DNA of 64,000 nt. Source: Euryodendron excelsum. Its lineage: Eukaryota > Streptophyta > Magnoliopsida > Ericales > Pentaphylacaceae. Below, piece after piece: positions 34,024 to 46,326 of the stretch (positions are counted from its first letter, which is position 1; each line of letters starts with the position of its first letter). The position numbers and the translations under genes were made by a program. The stretch lies in assembly GCA_033060915.1 (NCBI GenBank), contig CM065377.1, positions 59,176,683-59,240,682 on the forward strand. Reading direction: 5' to 3'. The notes under the pieces were generated by a model, which was given only the letters and a program-made list of their open reading frames with translations, made no database searches and had not been told where the DNA came from.

Positions 34024-35629
34024 TGTGTTCATCTTGAAATGTGTATATTTGTATAATGGGGTTTTTTTTTTGTAACCGTATGTTCGGGTCAAACGCGGTT
34101 CAATTTGCGTGTACCTTAACTAATTTCAACTCAGTGCAATTTTTCTATTCTACATAAATTAAGTAATTACCATATTAAATATAATGAAGTTGTTATTTAA
34201 GACAATTGGAGTATATTTTGGGGAATCTCGTTTTTATATCTTGAAGTGCATTCCATTGATTTCGCCCGAGGGTCTTGTTAATTAGTGAGACCCAAGAATT
34301 GGAATACATTAAGATCAAGAATTGTAGACAATGTAGAGCGAGGAGAAAAAGATGTTAATAAGTTTAATAATTTTGTCTTTTCATTAAAATTGTTAACAAC
34401 ATTTATGTATCAATTTCAAATCATAAGGAGTATGACGTTATATACTTACTTTTTTTATTACCGAGTGATTAGATTTTCGCTTAAACGAGTGTAATTACTC
34501 TTATATAAAATAAAAATATATATATATATATATATATTTGATATCATATATGTTTAAATTTGAAGGGTGGCACATATTACACATGTACACTTTATTAAAT
34601 CCTTAATTAGGCAGAGCTGAGTTGGAGCTGGTCTTACACTCTACACTAAGGCATGGTAAGGCATGGTATGCGGGGCCAAACTCAACCCAGTCCGACATTA
34701 AACCTAAACTTTTCAAAACAATTCAAGATACGCATAAGTTGACCTACAAACACTATCATGAATCAAAAAATAAAATAAAAAATTCGACCTCAGATTTATT
34801 GTTGGGCAATATTTACCCGCTGACTTGGTATTCCATGTGGCTGATCCGCATCAGCTCCAAAATGAGTTTAAATTTGATTCACTAATAGTGTAAAATTTTA
34901 CCAAAAATATGAAAGAATAGAAAACCAAGAGCAAAAAAGATTAGGAAAGAAAATTAAAAAAAAAACATATAGGAAATACAAATGGAAAATGTTTTCAAAC
35001 TTTCCCCGTTAAACATTTGTTTCTGTCTCCATTTCATTTTCTTGAGACGCCAAAGCATAAAATAAAATTCACATAACGTCATTACGATTTAAGCCCACGT
35101 CCCAAGAGCAAAGGAAATTTTCAGTCTGTACATTCACCAAAGTTTTTTTATTCTAGTTGTGTTGTTGTTTATTTATTTTTTAAGCAAACATTACTTTTAC
35201 CACGCCGTCAAGATTTTATTTTTGGGAGACTAAGATAGATTTAATATACGATAATAAAAAATAAGATGTATTGAGACTTAATTAAGATATACTAGCAAAA
35301 TATCACTAAAAACTTATTTCTAACACATATTAAGTGATTTATCAACTAAAATGACAATTGGCGACACTTCCACGTCATGGAACCCCAAAAACGTTGGCTC
35401 AGATGAAACGCAGAGCATCTTATGCTTATTTTCCTCCTAATTATGTCCGAGACTTTAGTTAATTGGGAATAGATAATTATGGGCCTTGTGCCACATAGCA
35501 ATAAAAATCGACAAGAATAAGGATTACACAAATAATAAAATCATTTTATTAATTTTTTATGTAGAATTCTTTGGGCTTTAATTTTACTATATATAATTAG
35601 TATTTTTAGCACTAGACTGGCAATTTTAT
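34024..35629. other. AT-rich intergenic DNA
   Basis: No gene, transposon border or RNA is recognised. It holds a TA microsatellite at about 34518-34540 and several A/T runs. Confidence 0.5.
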
Positions 35630-36053
35630 GGATCAAGATCCTTTCCATTACGGAAAAAAGTCTAGTGATTAGGAAGTACTAAGCATTCGATAGTAATCCC
35701 TATTCAATGGTGTCACATGGTGTGTAAATACATAAGTAATTTGAATTTGTGGTGTAGTGAAGAGACTTTTAATTTATGGTATAGTGGAGAAACTTTTAAA
35801 AAAAAAATATCACACGACAAAATCTGATAGAGTGTTTCCTTAAAAGTCTCTCCACTATACTATAAATTTAGGTTATTAATGTATTACATACTATGTGTCA
35901 TCATTTTATAAGAATTACTACCGAACACTTAGTACTATCTAACTAATGAACTATTTTTCATTACACCTATGAAATGGAGACCTCATTTAAACATCCAAAG
36001 AATGATCCAGATTTTAACACTTTCATAGGTGTACTAGAGAGGATCTTAATCCC
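35630..36053. mobile_element. hAT-type foldback MITE, 424 bp
   Basis: Perfect 8-bp target duplication AATTTTAT (35622-35629 and 36054-36061). Termini GGATCAAGATCC and GGATCTTAATCCC are inverted relatives. The arms pair along most of their length: AGTACTAAGCATTCG... on the left against CGAACACTTAGTACT on the right, with ACATGGTGTGTAA/TTACATACTATGTG and AGTGAAGAGACTTTTAA/TTAAAAGTCTCTCCACT inside. No coding. The 8-bp duplication indicates the hAT superfamily. Confidence 0.8.
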
Positions 36054-37005
36054 AATTTTATTATGTTAAATTTTTTTAGCCTTGGTATATAACATATATA
36101 TATATATATATATGTATATAATGGGATTCGTTTAGATATTAGAGGTCGCACTATACTAGCCTTTCCAGGGCTTTCACCATTAATTAAGGGAGGAGAAGAA
36201 AACTACCTTTAGCAGGGAAAGAGGATCGCGGATTCTTTACCTTTTTATTAATAGAACACAACAAATAGAATACATTGAAGGACTTGAGAGCCTTACATTT
36301 GAAGCAAAAGAAAGATAAAACGAAAAAAATGGTAATTATAATTTACCCTTGTGTTTGAAAATCACTAATCTCAAGCTGTATGATAACACTATCAATTTTT
36401 ATTTTTTATTATTAGTTTTTTATATTATGTTTAATAATTGTAGCAGGCAGCGGCAGTAGTACACGGGATAGTCAATGGTAGTAGTAAGTGATGCTGGAGG
36501 AGAAAGAGAGTTGAAGAAATCAATTAAAAATGTGTTTTCAAATTTATTTTAAGTTTTTATTTTCAAAAATTTTGAAAACAAAAATTGAAACCGTTACTTA
36601 ACACAGGTTTATGTTTTATTTTCAAATTTTTTTGAGAACAAAAATAGAAAATAAAAACAAATGGAATCCAAAAGCGAACACATTATTTGGACTTAATTGC
36701 AAAGGACAGAACCATAACATATTAGGGGAAACGACAAAAATGCCCCTCTTGAGGTTAGTCCTTTACTTTGACAAAAAGAAAAAAGCCATCATTTTAATAA
36801 CCACTTGTCGTGAAATGAAATTATGACAAATTACCTTTTGGCACGCGCACAGTTAATTCTAACAAATTTTTTTAATATCTATTTTGCAATGACATCCAAT
36901 TCACAATGAAACTATATGTTCATTTTTAAACTATTTTAGGTTATGTGAGTTTTACTGAAATCATAAGGAGATAGTGTAATTACCTTTAAAAATTCTATCC
37001 TAAAG

Positions 37006-37488
37006 CTCCGTTTGTTTTATCGAATATTGGAAAAAAAATATTTTCTAAAAAATTAAGAAAGTTTGGTTGTTTGTTTAGTTGGAAATTCTTAAATTGTAGG
37101 AAAAAATATTCCAAATATAAGAAAATGTTGAAAAATAAGATCCGAGACTTTATCTTGAAAGTTGTTTTTCATGACTAGAAGAATTCAAGGATTGGATCAA
37201 ATCTTAAAAAATAAAGAGTTTAAATTTCTCTCAATCTCTCTTTCTATCTATCGATAACCTAATCTCCTATAATTCTATTTCATAAAAAAATTATAATTTT
37301 CTATAATCTCTCTCTCTCTTTTTTAATGTCTGAATCACTATACACTATGCCTAAAATAATTTCTCTACTAAAATTTTATAATTTATATCAAACAAACAAA
37401 AAATAAAGAGAAAACAAATTTTTTATTACCAAATATTTTTCAAGAAAAAATTTTCTTTTCAAAATTATTTTTTGGCAAACAAACGGAG
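37006..37488. mobile_element. MITE with CTCCGTTTGTTT inverted ends
   Basis: Left end CTCCGTTTGTTTTAT and right end GGCAAACAAACGGAG are inverted copies over 12 bp. The AT-rich interior shows partial pairing (AAAAAAATATTTTCTAAAA against ATTTTTCAAGAAAAAATTTT). No clear target duplication, so the superfamily is undecided. Confidence 0.55.
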
Positions 37489-37494
37489 TCTTGG

Positions 37495-37615
37495 GAATTG
37501 GCCTAGCTATTGGGCATTTATATCCCTCTCATCATTTGAGGGTTCAAGCCCCAGTCCCTCTCCCCTAGGTTTTGGCCTCCCATGTACTAACAAAAAACAA
37601 AATAATTAAAAAAAT
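37495..37615 (+). mobile_element. Probable tRNA-derived SINE relic
   Basis: A polymerase III box A-like TGGCCTAGCTATTGG (37500-37514) and a box B-like GGTTCAAGCCCC (about 37541) are spaced as in tRNA-derived SINEs, followed by an A-rich tail near 37585-37612. No target duplication was found. Confidence 0.4.
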
Positions 37616-38485
37616 CTACTCAAACTCATTCCACCCAATCAATATGAAATAGTATTAAATCAGGTTAATTAACGAAAGCAAATCCTAGCGCCTGATGCTG
37701 GTGGTGGTGCCCAATTAATGAATAAGAGAGCAAAAGCTTCAAAATTTAACTTCTCATAGCACCATATGATTAATGACAAGCATGAATACGTCATGGCCTA
37801 ATCTTAACAAATCGGACGGTGATCCTCAGCCTCAGGTACAGAATTACAGTACACCTTCGACCACACTGCTGATCTCCATCCACGCGGTTTCAATGTCACG
37901 TGTAACTTGTCATTTTGCTCACCTTTGTCGGATATCAGACTGGATTCTTTGTACCTCCTGTTCCCAACGTCTCACGATTTTGTATCAACCAATAATTAGG
38001 TAGACTGGAGAGTGGAGGTCGCCACGGGAGGATGGCGGTTTGATCCGGTAAACCATTCATTATTTATATGGTTTGAAATTTTTTTAAACTTAATTAATTT
38101 AATTAAAAGATTTAGGAATTGATTTTAAAATTTAATTTGGTTTAATGCAAAATATATATAAAATAATATATTTATTATTTATATTTTATATAAATTAAAA
38201 ATATTTTTAAGATAAATGAGCAAATTTAAAAATCTAAATTTTCATTTTAAATGGATTTAAAATCAAAATTTTAAATCCGATCATAAATTTTTTTTGGTGT
38301 AAGTATGAACCGACCAATGTGGAGAGTGACCCACCAGCTCTTAGCTAGGAACCTTCCCCAGCCGCCTCTCTCTCCGACGATCACACTCTCTCTCTAAAAT
38401 AATTTAGTGACGGTGACCCATCAAATTATAACTCTCGACTAACCATGCCTTGAGAACCTTCCTACTCTCTCGCACAAACCCCTCT
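37616..38485. other. AT-rich intergenic DNA before first small gene
   Basis: Nothing recognisable as a gene. 38090-38300 is extremely AT-rich with A/T runs that can pair with each other. The last 150 bp become CT-rich as the promoter is approached. Confidence 0.4.
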
Positions 38486-38486
38486 C

Positions 38487-38494
38487 TATATAAA
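38487..38494 (+). promoter_or_regulatory. TATA box of small gene 1
   Basis: CTATATAAAG, 121 bp upstream of the ATG at 38615. The predicted leader contains a CT microsatellite (38529-38558), a common plant core-promoter and leader feature. Confidence 0.6.
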
Positions 38495-38523
38495 GAGCTC
38501 TCTAAAATAATTGAGTGACCCAT

Positions 38524-38528
<5 letters not shown>

Positions 38529-38558
<30 letters not shown>
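38529..38558 (+). repeat. CT microsatellite in leader of small gene 1
   Basis: Fifteen CT units between the TATA box and the start codon. Likely transcribed as part of the 5' leader. Confidence 0.8.
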
Positions 38559-38561
<3 letters not shown>

Positions 38562-38614
38562 TGTGTCAAAGCCATTTTGAAGATCAGACAAAAGCTTGAT
38601 TTGTTCAAACAAAA

Positions 38615-38830
38615 ATGGCAAAGGGAGTGAGACATATGCGGAAGTGTGTTGAAGTTGCACCAGCCCTTCTCATAGCTCACCAGAAGTGCTCAAATTCTCC
38701 AAGGCTAGAGACCATAGTTGAAGAAGGATCCGATGGTGTTGATGTTGTGCACAAGAGGGTGTTGTGTCTTCTTCATGTGTTTCTTTCTGTCTTGTCTTAT
38801 GCTTTGGTGAACAGATATGTTGTCGTTTGA
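38615..38830 (+). CDS. Small protein, VAP-x14-LETIxEE family, member 1
   Basis: 71 residues, MAKGVRHMRKCVEVAP to YVVV. The start context CAAAAATGGCA is good, and the TATA box and CT-rich leader upstream support a real gene. Family motif: VAP, fourteen residues, then LETIVEE. The C-terminal 25 residues (LLHVFLSVLSYALVN) are hydrophobic, which could be a membrane anchor; that is inference. It shares the start word ATGGCAAA and the exact motif spacing with the genes at 49678 and 56728. I believe uncharacterised small plant proteins of this type exist but cannot name the family. No introns are evident. Confidence 0.65.
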   Translation: MAKGVRHMRKCVEVAPALLIAHQKCSNSPRLETIVEEGSDGVDVVHKRVLCLLHVFLSVLSYALVNRYVVV

Positions 38831-38951
38831 TGATTTGGAGAATTTTGTATAAGATTGGGCACAAAAGGGTCTAATTCTTGTTGGTGAAACTACCATAGAA
38901 GAATGTTATTTTGTAATTAAACTGATTTTTGCAAACTTTCATGCGCAAAAA

Positions 38952-38952
<1 letters not shown>

Positions 38953-39038
<86 letters not shown>
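38953..39038 (+). repeat. (CT)35(AT)8 microsatellite
   Basis: About 70 bp of CT repeat running into AT repeat, 120 bp after the stop of small gene 1. Length polymorphism is expected. Confidence 0.9.
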
Positions 39039-40578
39039 GGATATATAGTCTTCAGTTTAGCACAGTATTCACTATTTGGGAAAAGCTAAAGCAAAAACTC
39101 CACAAGAACCAATCAGTCATTGCAAGTGTTTCTCCAGACAAAGCAACTAAACTAAAACGTAAGAGATAGTAGGAGTGGATGAAGTACTAAATCTTGAATC
39201 AATTACTTGACTTCATGTTTAGCAATTTCCACAATTGGATCTCTCTGTTTTTTTTTTCCTTTCTTAAATAGTTTAATTTTACTTTGACAAAATTTTATTT
39301 AATTCCTATTGATTTTTATTACTTTACAGTCCCCCAAAAGTTTACAATAAGAGTTTACATTGGTCATCCAAATTTTAAAATTTTTTCTTTTGACCCGTCA
39401 AAATTCAAAAAAAAATTTTCTTAACCCCAACAAAATTAAAATCATTTTACCTTTAACCTTTTAAATTTTGAAGAATCTTTGCTTTAAACCCCTTAACAAA
39501 ATTTAAAAATTTTTACCTTAATCTTTCAAAATTCAAGAATTTTTAGCTTAGCCTCTGAAAAAAATTCAAAAATTCTATCTTAGTCTTCCATGATCCCTCA
39601 ACAAAATTTCTGATTCTGTTCCTAAATGCGCACACAATCATCTGCCACCTTTTTCGTTTACTTCAGCCATAGATCATAGTCACAGTTGTGCTTCAATTTG
39701 TATTGGAGTATATTCAAGTAAAACACTTCATAGACTTTTTAGCTAGGCTTTTTTATTAGTTTTTTCAATTGAAATTTAATTTTTTAACTTTTGTTTTTAT
39801 TTTAAGATTCATTGTATTTTTACTGAAATTAAAAGTAACTTTTTTTTAACGAGTTTTATTTTAGGATTTTGGCGTTTTACAAATCAAAACCCAAAAATTA
39901 GTATAAAAGGAAAAAAAAAAACTACTTAGAAAAGATGATCGAAACACGATTAGAAAAAGAAAAAAAATGTATTTCCACTTTGAGTTAAAAAGAAAAAGAA
40001 AAAAAGAAAGAAAACAAAATCACCTCGTCAATTATCTAAATACACCTATGAACCCCAGAAATCATAAGTGCGCTCAAGCAGTAACTATTTGACTTTCTAC
40101 TTGAACTCAAAACACATGAAATTAAACTCTCCTGTTAAATGTGAATTTTTGACCTTTCAAACCCTACCGTGGTGAAACCCTTGTATTCTGATCTGTTTTT
40201 TTAATTTTATTTATTATTGTCTCTTGCTAAGGAAGAGATGTATGTAAAGCTAGCCTAATACGAACGCAATGCAAGTACTATCAGGGATTTGTTTATACAA
40301 ACATATAGCGTTGACATATCGGCCAAAATTTACATGCCCAAAGCTTAGGCCCCAGCCCAGCTCAAGGGCCCCAAAGGGAATGTTGGGCTAGGGTAAGGCC
40401 TCGAACTTTTTGAATAAGAAACTTTGTCGTTGAGAGGAAATGGACCATTGGCGGCCTGAGGCAAATTGAAAAGTTGGGCCTCGGGGCCAGACCATGTTAG
40501 AAACCAAGGCTCACCAATGGGTCCGGGCCTAATCTGGCCCCTAGCACATGAGCAACTAACCAAATTTACATTATTAAA
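39039..40578. other. AT-rich intergenic DNA
   Basis: No gene recognised. 39300-39600 has repeated phrases of the type CAAAATTTAAAAATTTTTACCTT, a degenerate short-unit repeat. 40340-40540 is richer in GGCCC and GGGCC words, a common dispersed plant repeat type. Confidence 0.4.
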
Positions 40579-40789
40579 GAGCCCGTTTAGTACAGTTTTT
40601 TGGCCTAACTTTTTTTAAGCTTATAAGTAAAAAAGTCAAAATTTTTTAACTTTTTTGTTTTTTTGTTTTTACTTTTTTGCTTATCTTTAGTTAAAGCAAA
40701 GCTAGAAAACAAAAAAGCCAAAAAAATCTTGCTATTTTGCTTGTGAGCTTTAAAAAAAACTTAGCAAAAAAACTGTACCAAATGTGCTC
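40579..40789. mobile_element. MITE, 211 bp, GAGC(C/A)CGTTTAGTACAG ends
   Basis: Left end GAGCCCGTTTAGTACAGTTT and the reverse complement of the right end, GAGCACATTTGGTACAGTTT, agree at 17 of 20 positions. The AT-rich interior is partly self-complementary (AAGTAAAAAAGTC against the ACTTTTTTGC region). The target duplication is not clear. Confidence 0.65.
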
Positions 40790-43757
40790 TATATGGATGA
40801 TTAAGTCAAGCCTAAAATGACATAATTCACATCTTTGAAACAACCAAACGAGCCCTTTCTGTATTTTTGGGAGGTAGAATAGCAAATCAGATAACTTGGT
40901 GTTTAGCTATATATGTTACCTTTACTAGAATCAATATCAAATAGGGCCAAGGGACATGAGTTAAATGTGACAATTGGAGTTATTAGTTGAGTCTCGTTTG
41001 AGAGTGTCCGCTTATTTGCTCAGTATTTTTATGTGGGGTGTCAATAAACCAACATAAAGGTGTTTTCAGGAATTTTAACACTACGTTTGGATTTTAGATT
41101 TGGGAAAAGAAAAGAAAATAAAAGAAAAATGGTTATAAATAAAAGTGAAGCTATATTTCTCTCTTTTTTTTTTTAGGTCAGAAAAGTAAGAAGAAAATAA
41201 AAATATAATTATTAAAAAAATTTATTTTTCTATTTTGTTACCTGTAAAAAAAATATATGTATAAGTGAACTCATTTCTCTTTTATTTTTATTTTTCTTGA
41301 CAAATTTAAGATTCAAACATAATATAAAAGTCATTTTCGCTCAATTCATCAAACTTCTTGATTTTGAACTTTAAAATATATTCCGTCAAATTGCTAAGTT
41401 TGTTTAGTGATGGTGGTGCACTAAAAATTCTAAGCATACTACCTATGAGACCCACTCATGTGAGAGAAAAAACTGTGAATACCCTAATCAAGATATTAAA
41501 TTTAGCAATATTTAACGGCAAATACAGCTGCAACTAGTACTTCTAGCATACTTCGAGACAATTTTTTGTTAGTTAATACCAGAAAGCTTTGTCTAAATCA
41601 GAGTTTTATCTCAAGTTAGAGAGCTTATGAATAGGAGAGACCTCTAATTCCACAGTTTATACTTTCCTTTAAAAACAAAAAAAAAAATGGAAAGTTTGTG
41701 CTAGAAAATTATGACAACAGTTTTTTCTCTCACATATTCAAACAAATTTTCAATATGATAGTCACTCGAATGACTGTAGTACAAATTTCACTACCTGCAA
41801 GCAGGAGCTAAATTTAGCAAGAAAAATGCCTAATTTACAACAATATACATGATCATGATAGCAGTTATTGCTAAAGAGCCCAATTTACAACAATGTACAT
41901 GATCATGACAGCGGTTGCACTTGAAAAAGTCGAGTGTGACCATAACACTTGATTTTTTTTTCCCATATTTTTTTTCCCATGTAGGATGTCCTAGTAAAAA
42001 AATTTTATTTGTTATAGAATAAAAATGAGAATTATTTCGAGGCTCCCTACACATGGTTCCAAGGTACCTAGACAAAAGAGATTTATTTCTCTAAATAGTC
42101 TTTAAAGAGCCATTTAACTTATTAAAGTCTCTTGGTATAGACATGAAAGACTGTGATTAGGACTGTAACTCGGGCCGGTTCAGTCGGGACAGGGGCCTGC
42201 CCAAGCCTGGCCCAAAGTGCCGAGTGGTCTGCCCATGCCTGGCCCATCTTTCATCTTTGCACTTAAATGTTCAGGAATGTGAGATTCTTATGAGAACTGT
42301 AGGAAAGAAACTCTCACTTATCAATGTGACAAATTGGCAATCAAACCCAGAATGATATTCCATATCTTGAACATACCCCAATGACAGAATAAATAAGACT
42401 TGGAATCAAATTCTTATTCTTCCTCTCCATTCATGCCATCCAAACATAGCCTTAGATACAAATTAGAAAAATATATATATATAGCTGCACAGTTATTCCT
42501 ATATTCATAAGCAGCACAATATTCTAACCATAAAATTCTAACAAGGGAATGAATGACAAGGGATTTTATTGCAATAATCAAAGATAGACAGAATTTAAGG
42601 GCCATACAATTCATGGACCAAGCTCTGTAGGACTACTCAAACATAGGCCCAGCCTTATCAAGTATGAGTCTAATTTGGAGCTCTTTATGGATGGGGCATG
42701 TCCAATAAACTTGAAATTGGGCAGTATGGTCTAACAAGGCAAAGAGTAGCTGAGACTTGTAGGACTGAGACATTGCAAGTTAAATAGATCTGACCCAATT
42801 ACAACAATATTTTTTAATTTGATTGGCATAGCAACTGTTACTCTCAAACGCCATATGAACAATTGTATTTCCATGGGTAGCCCAACGCACAAAATTCATA
42901 CCACTATGAGGCTTGAAAAGGGTTAAATGTATGCAATTTTACTCCAACGAACGAATCAGAGAGATTATTTCTGTGTTTCAAAGTCAGGAGTGCCAAATTT
43001 ATTATTCACCCGCCCTGGACCCTGATTGGGGCTTGAAGTATTTCTTTGGGCCATTCTCGGCAAGGTCCTGTGAGGCCAACCTTAGGCTTGGTGTTTGGTA
43101 CTGGAATGAGATCCAAAAGGAAAATTGTACGAAGGGACGAAGAGGGGAAAGTAGGAAACAAATGTAGTACCTTGTAGGGCTGAAAATGAATCGAGTCAAG
43201 CCAAATTGAGTAGTGTATAGTTTAAACTTGGTTTAAAAACCTTAATGAGTTTGAAAATATATTCAAGCTTGACTTGTTTAACTTTCTAGCTGAGCTCAAA
43301 CAAATTTAAATCGAAACGATCACGAGTCGAACTCAAGTAACTTGAATCTTCTAAGGTACATAAGCTTATTGAGCTAAACTCAAAAAATTAACGAATTTTA
43401 AATTATATTTAAACTTGACTTATTTATATAACGAGTTGATCTTAAACGAGCTTTTAACATACTGAACACAACCCAAGCTTGAGTACGTAGCTTAATTCAT
43501 TTTATAGCCTCAGAGCGCCAAGTCTCAATACTCTTAGAGTGTAAGAAAAATAATTCGCCAAATTACCTTTGCTCTCCTCTTATAATTAATGGGTCTCCTT
43601 GCTAGGTGAGGCCTGAACACACTTACAAACCCACTTCATAACTCATGCAACATGGGTGATAACTCATTGCATTGTGAGAGCAACAATAACAGTGACATGG
43701 TGATATAAGAACACTAAATAATCACTTATGTGAATGGCTCTGCCGGAAGAGAAACCA
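40790..43757. other. AT-rich intergenic DNA with short repeats
   Basis: No gene recognised. It includes a ~50-bp tandem pair (AATTTACAACAATATACATGA at 41834, again at 41883), a MITE-like piece near 41070-41320, and a segment at 42530-42600 (GAATGAATGACAAGGGATTT) with a diverged relative near 47510. Confidence 0.35.
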
Positions 43758-44954
43758 AGGGTTCGTTTGGTGCAACTTCCTATAACTCAAAGTCCTTATG
43801 AATGACTTTGTAAGGAGAACTTCGTAAGGACTTTCAAAAGAAGATGAGTGTTTGGTGATTATTAATTGTGGAAGTCCTTTAAAATCAATAAGTGCTTTTC
43901 CCATATCAATGTGTGCTTGGTGGCAACATTTTCACAGTGCCAGCTTGCTTGCAATTAATAATATTGCCCATTAATATTTTTGTTCATCAAAACCATTTAT
44001 ATTTAAACATAAATACATGCATATTCACTTAAAACCGCCAAGGACCTATCTTATTATATTCTAAGTTTTCTTTACATATATTTTTAAGTCCAAGCATGAG
44101 AAATATATTAGCATTTTAATATGAAAAATAAAACTAGCTTTTATTCTACCTTAGCAAAATACATCAAAAAAATTGACAAATTAATTGTTTCTTAATTGGG
44201 GAGAAAAAAGGTAGAACTCTCAGTCTACTATACAAAAATTTTAATATTTTATTAGACTAGGGTACAATTTTACATTGTTTAGGTGTTAGTAAAATGAATT
44301 TTTACTTGAACATTATACATATACACAATATATAATAGGTTTAATCACAAGGTGGAGAGTGCCATGGCACTCCACCCATAAATGGTAGTGTAGTTCCGCC
44401 TCTATATTTCAATTGATAGGGATCCTCAAAGTCTATACATCATAGCATATACACGTATATATGTACAATGTGACAATATATACATATAGTCAAATATGTC
44501 TTAATTTCTTCTTAAGAGATTATGAGAGATTCAAACAGAGAACCAAAAGAGTTTATGAGACGTTAAAATACCTAATTTTTTCCTTGAACACTCAAACATG
44601 TCACAACTTTTGGAGACCGTGAACAATAGTGAAGCCTCCAATGTTCATGTTGTACTTTGTATTTATAGGTTAGGGTTTGTAAATCTTATAATATATAATG
44701 GTGTAATGAGAAGTATGCAACAAAAGTTAAGGACATAATTGAAAATCACAATTAATCACTTAATGGCCATCCCACTTCGCAAGAAGTGAATTCGCAGCCA
44801 TTTCAAAAGCTACCTTTGATTGCTTCTTACAAATCAACATTGGGAAGCCAAAGCTTTTGATAGAAACCTTGTATTAACTTCACCAAACATCATAATTTTC
44901 ATGAAAAGAATTTTGGAAACGACTTTGAAAAGTCCCGCCAAACGCCACCCAAGT
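43758..44954. mobile_element. Possible nonautonomous DNA transposon, 1.2 kb
   Basis: The left end GGTTCGTTTGGTGCAACTT and the right end, reverse complement GGTGGCGTTTGGCGGGACTT, are inverted relatives. CAAG flanks both sides, too short to prove a target duplication. The interior is noncoding. Uncertain. Confidence 0.35.
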
Positions 44955-45275
44955 ATGGAGTCTTTGCCCCTTTTTAAAAGAAAAAAAAGAGGTTGATTCT
45001 TGTGATTTGAACCCAGGAATGGGCACTTGTAGAAATTTTCGAATCCACTACTGATAAAACTTAGACACCTTATAAAAAAGAAAAAAAAAAGAAAGAAAAG
45101 ATCAACCTCGTAGCAACAACATTGAAGAGTGCCCATGGATTGCTTTATGAATTAAATCTGATAGACGTTAGGAGTTATAAACTAAATAAGAACGGGCTTT
45201 GACGTGAAGTTATTAATTTAATTGCGAGAACGGGCTTTAACGTAGCGATGAAGTTATTTAATTGAGACTTGTTAC

Positions 45276-46216
45276 GGTTCTTTTACCAAACTAATTTATA
45301 TTTTAAAATTTATTCCCAAAATATCAATTTGACAAATATTATTCTCAAAATACTTTAAAATGCAGTTTAAAAGTGCGTTTTTAAAAAAAACGCAACTCTA
45401 AATTGCATTTTTTTAAAAAACCAAATTTAGGATTGCGTTTTTCAGAAAAAACGCAACAATAAATTGCGTTTTTATGAAAAACGCAATTACAAATTGAGTT
45501 TTTCATAAAAAAATAATTATTTATTTGTAAATACGAAATTACTAAATATAATTTATATATATGTTTATAAATTTACAAAACTAATTTTAAATTATTTTTT
45601 ACTTTTTAGAAATTATTAAAATCATTGTTAAAATAATTTTTCTCATCCATTTATGTCAAATTCATGATAATAATATATTAATTTAAATTAAAATATTTTT
45701 AAATTTTACTAATTATAAATTATTTACTTATTTTTACGAATTTAACATAAATTTATTTCCATTCAGAACATGTTGTTGATAATTATGAAAATACTAATTT
45801 TTAATTTCATTTTTACAAATTGAGTTTTTAATTAAAAAAATAAATTATCTAATTCTTATTTATTTCTAAATACGAAATTACTAAATACAATTTATATATA
45901 TGTTTTAAAGTATTTTGGGAATAACATTTGCCAAATTGATATTTTGAGAATAAATTTAAAAAAATAAATTAGTTTGGTAAAAGAACCTGAAAAACTCAAT
46001 TTGTAATTGCGTTTTTCATAAAAACGCAATTTATTATTGCGTTTTTCTGAAAAACGCAATCCTAAATTGGATTTTTTAGAAAAACACAATTTAGAGTTGC
46101 ATTTTTTAAAAAAACGCAATTTTAAATTGTGTTTTAAAGTATTTTTAGAATAATATTTACCAAATTAATATTTTAAAAATAAATTTAAAAATATAAATTA
46201 ATTTGGTAAAAGAACC
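45276..46216. mobile_element. Mutator-like foldback MITE with nested hairpins, 941 bp
   Basis: Perfect 9-bp target duplication ACTTGTTAC (45267-45275 and 46217-46225), as in Mutator-like elements. Termini GGTTCTTTTACCAAACTAAT and ATTAATTTGGTAAAAGAACC are inverted. Each arm holds about five 30-bp units that are themselves palindromic (GCGTTTTT..AAAAACGC). An extra internal copy of the terminus (TTAGTTTGGTAAAAGAACC at 45969-45987) and a direct repeat (AAATACGAAATTACTAAATA at 45530 and 45868) show that one copy has been duplicated or nested within another. Noncoding. Confidence 0.8.
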
Positions 46217-46326
46217 ACTTGTTACGTGAAATATTAGTGCGGGCTAAGACTACAATGCTCTCAAATTCCACAAAAACGGGAGTCTTGTACTCTAATCTGA
46301 CCTTTTAGCCTGGCCTTTTTATTTGA

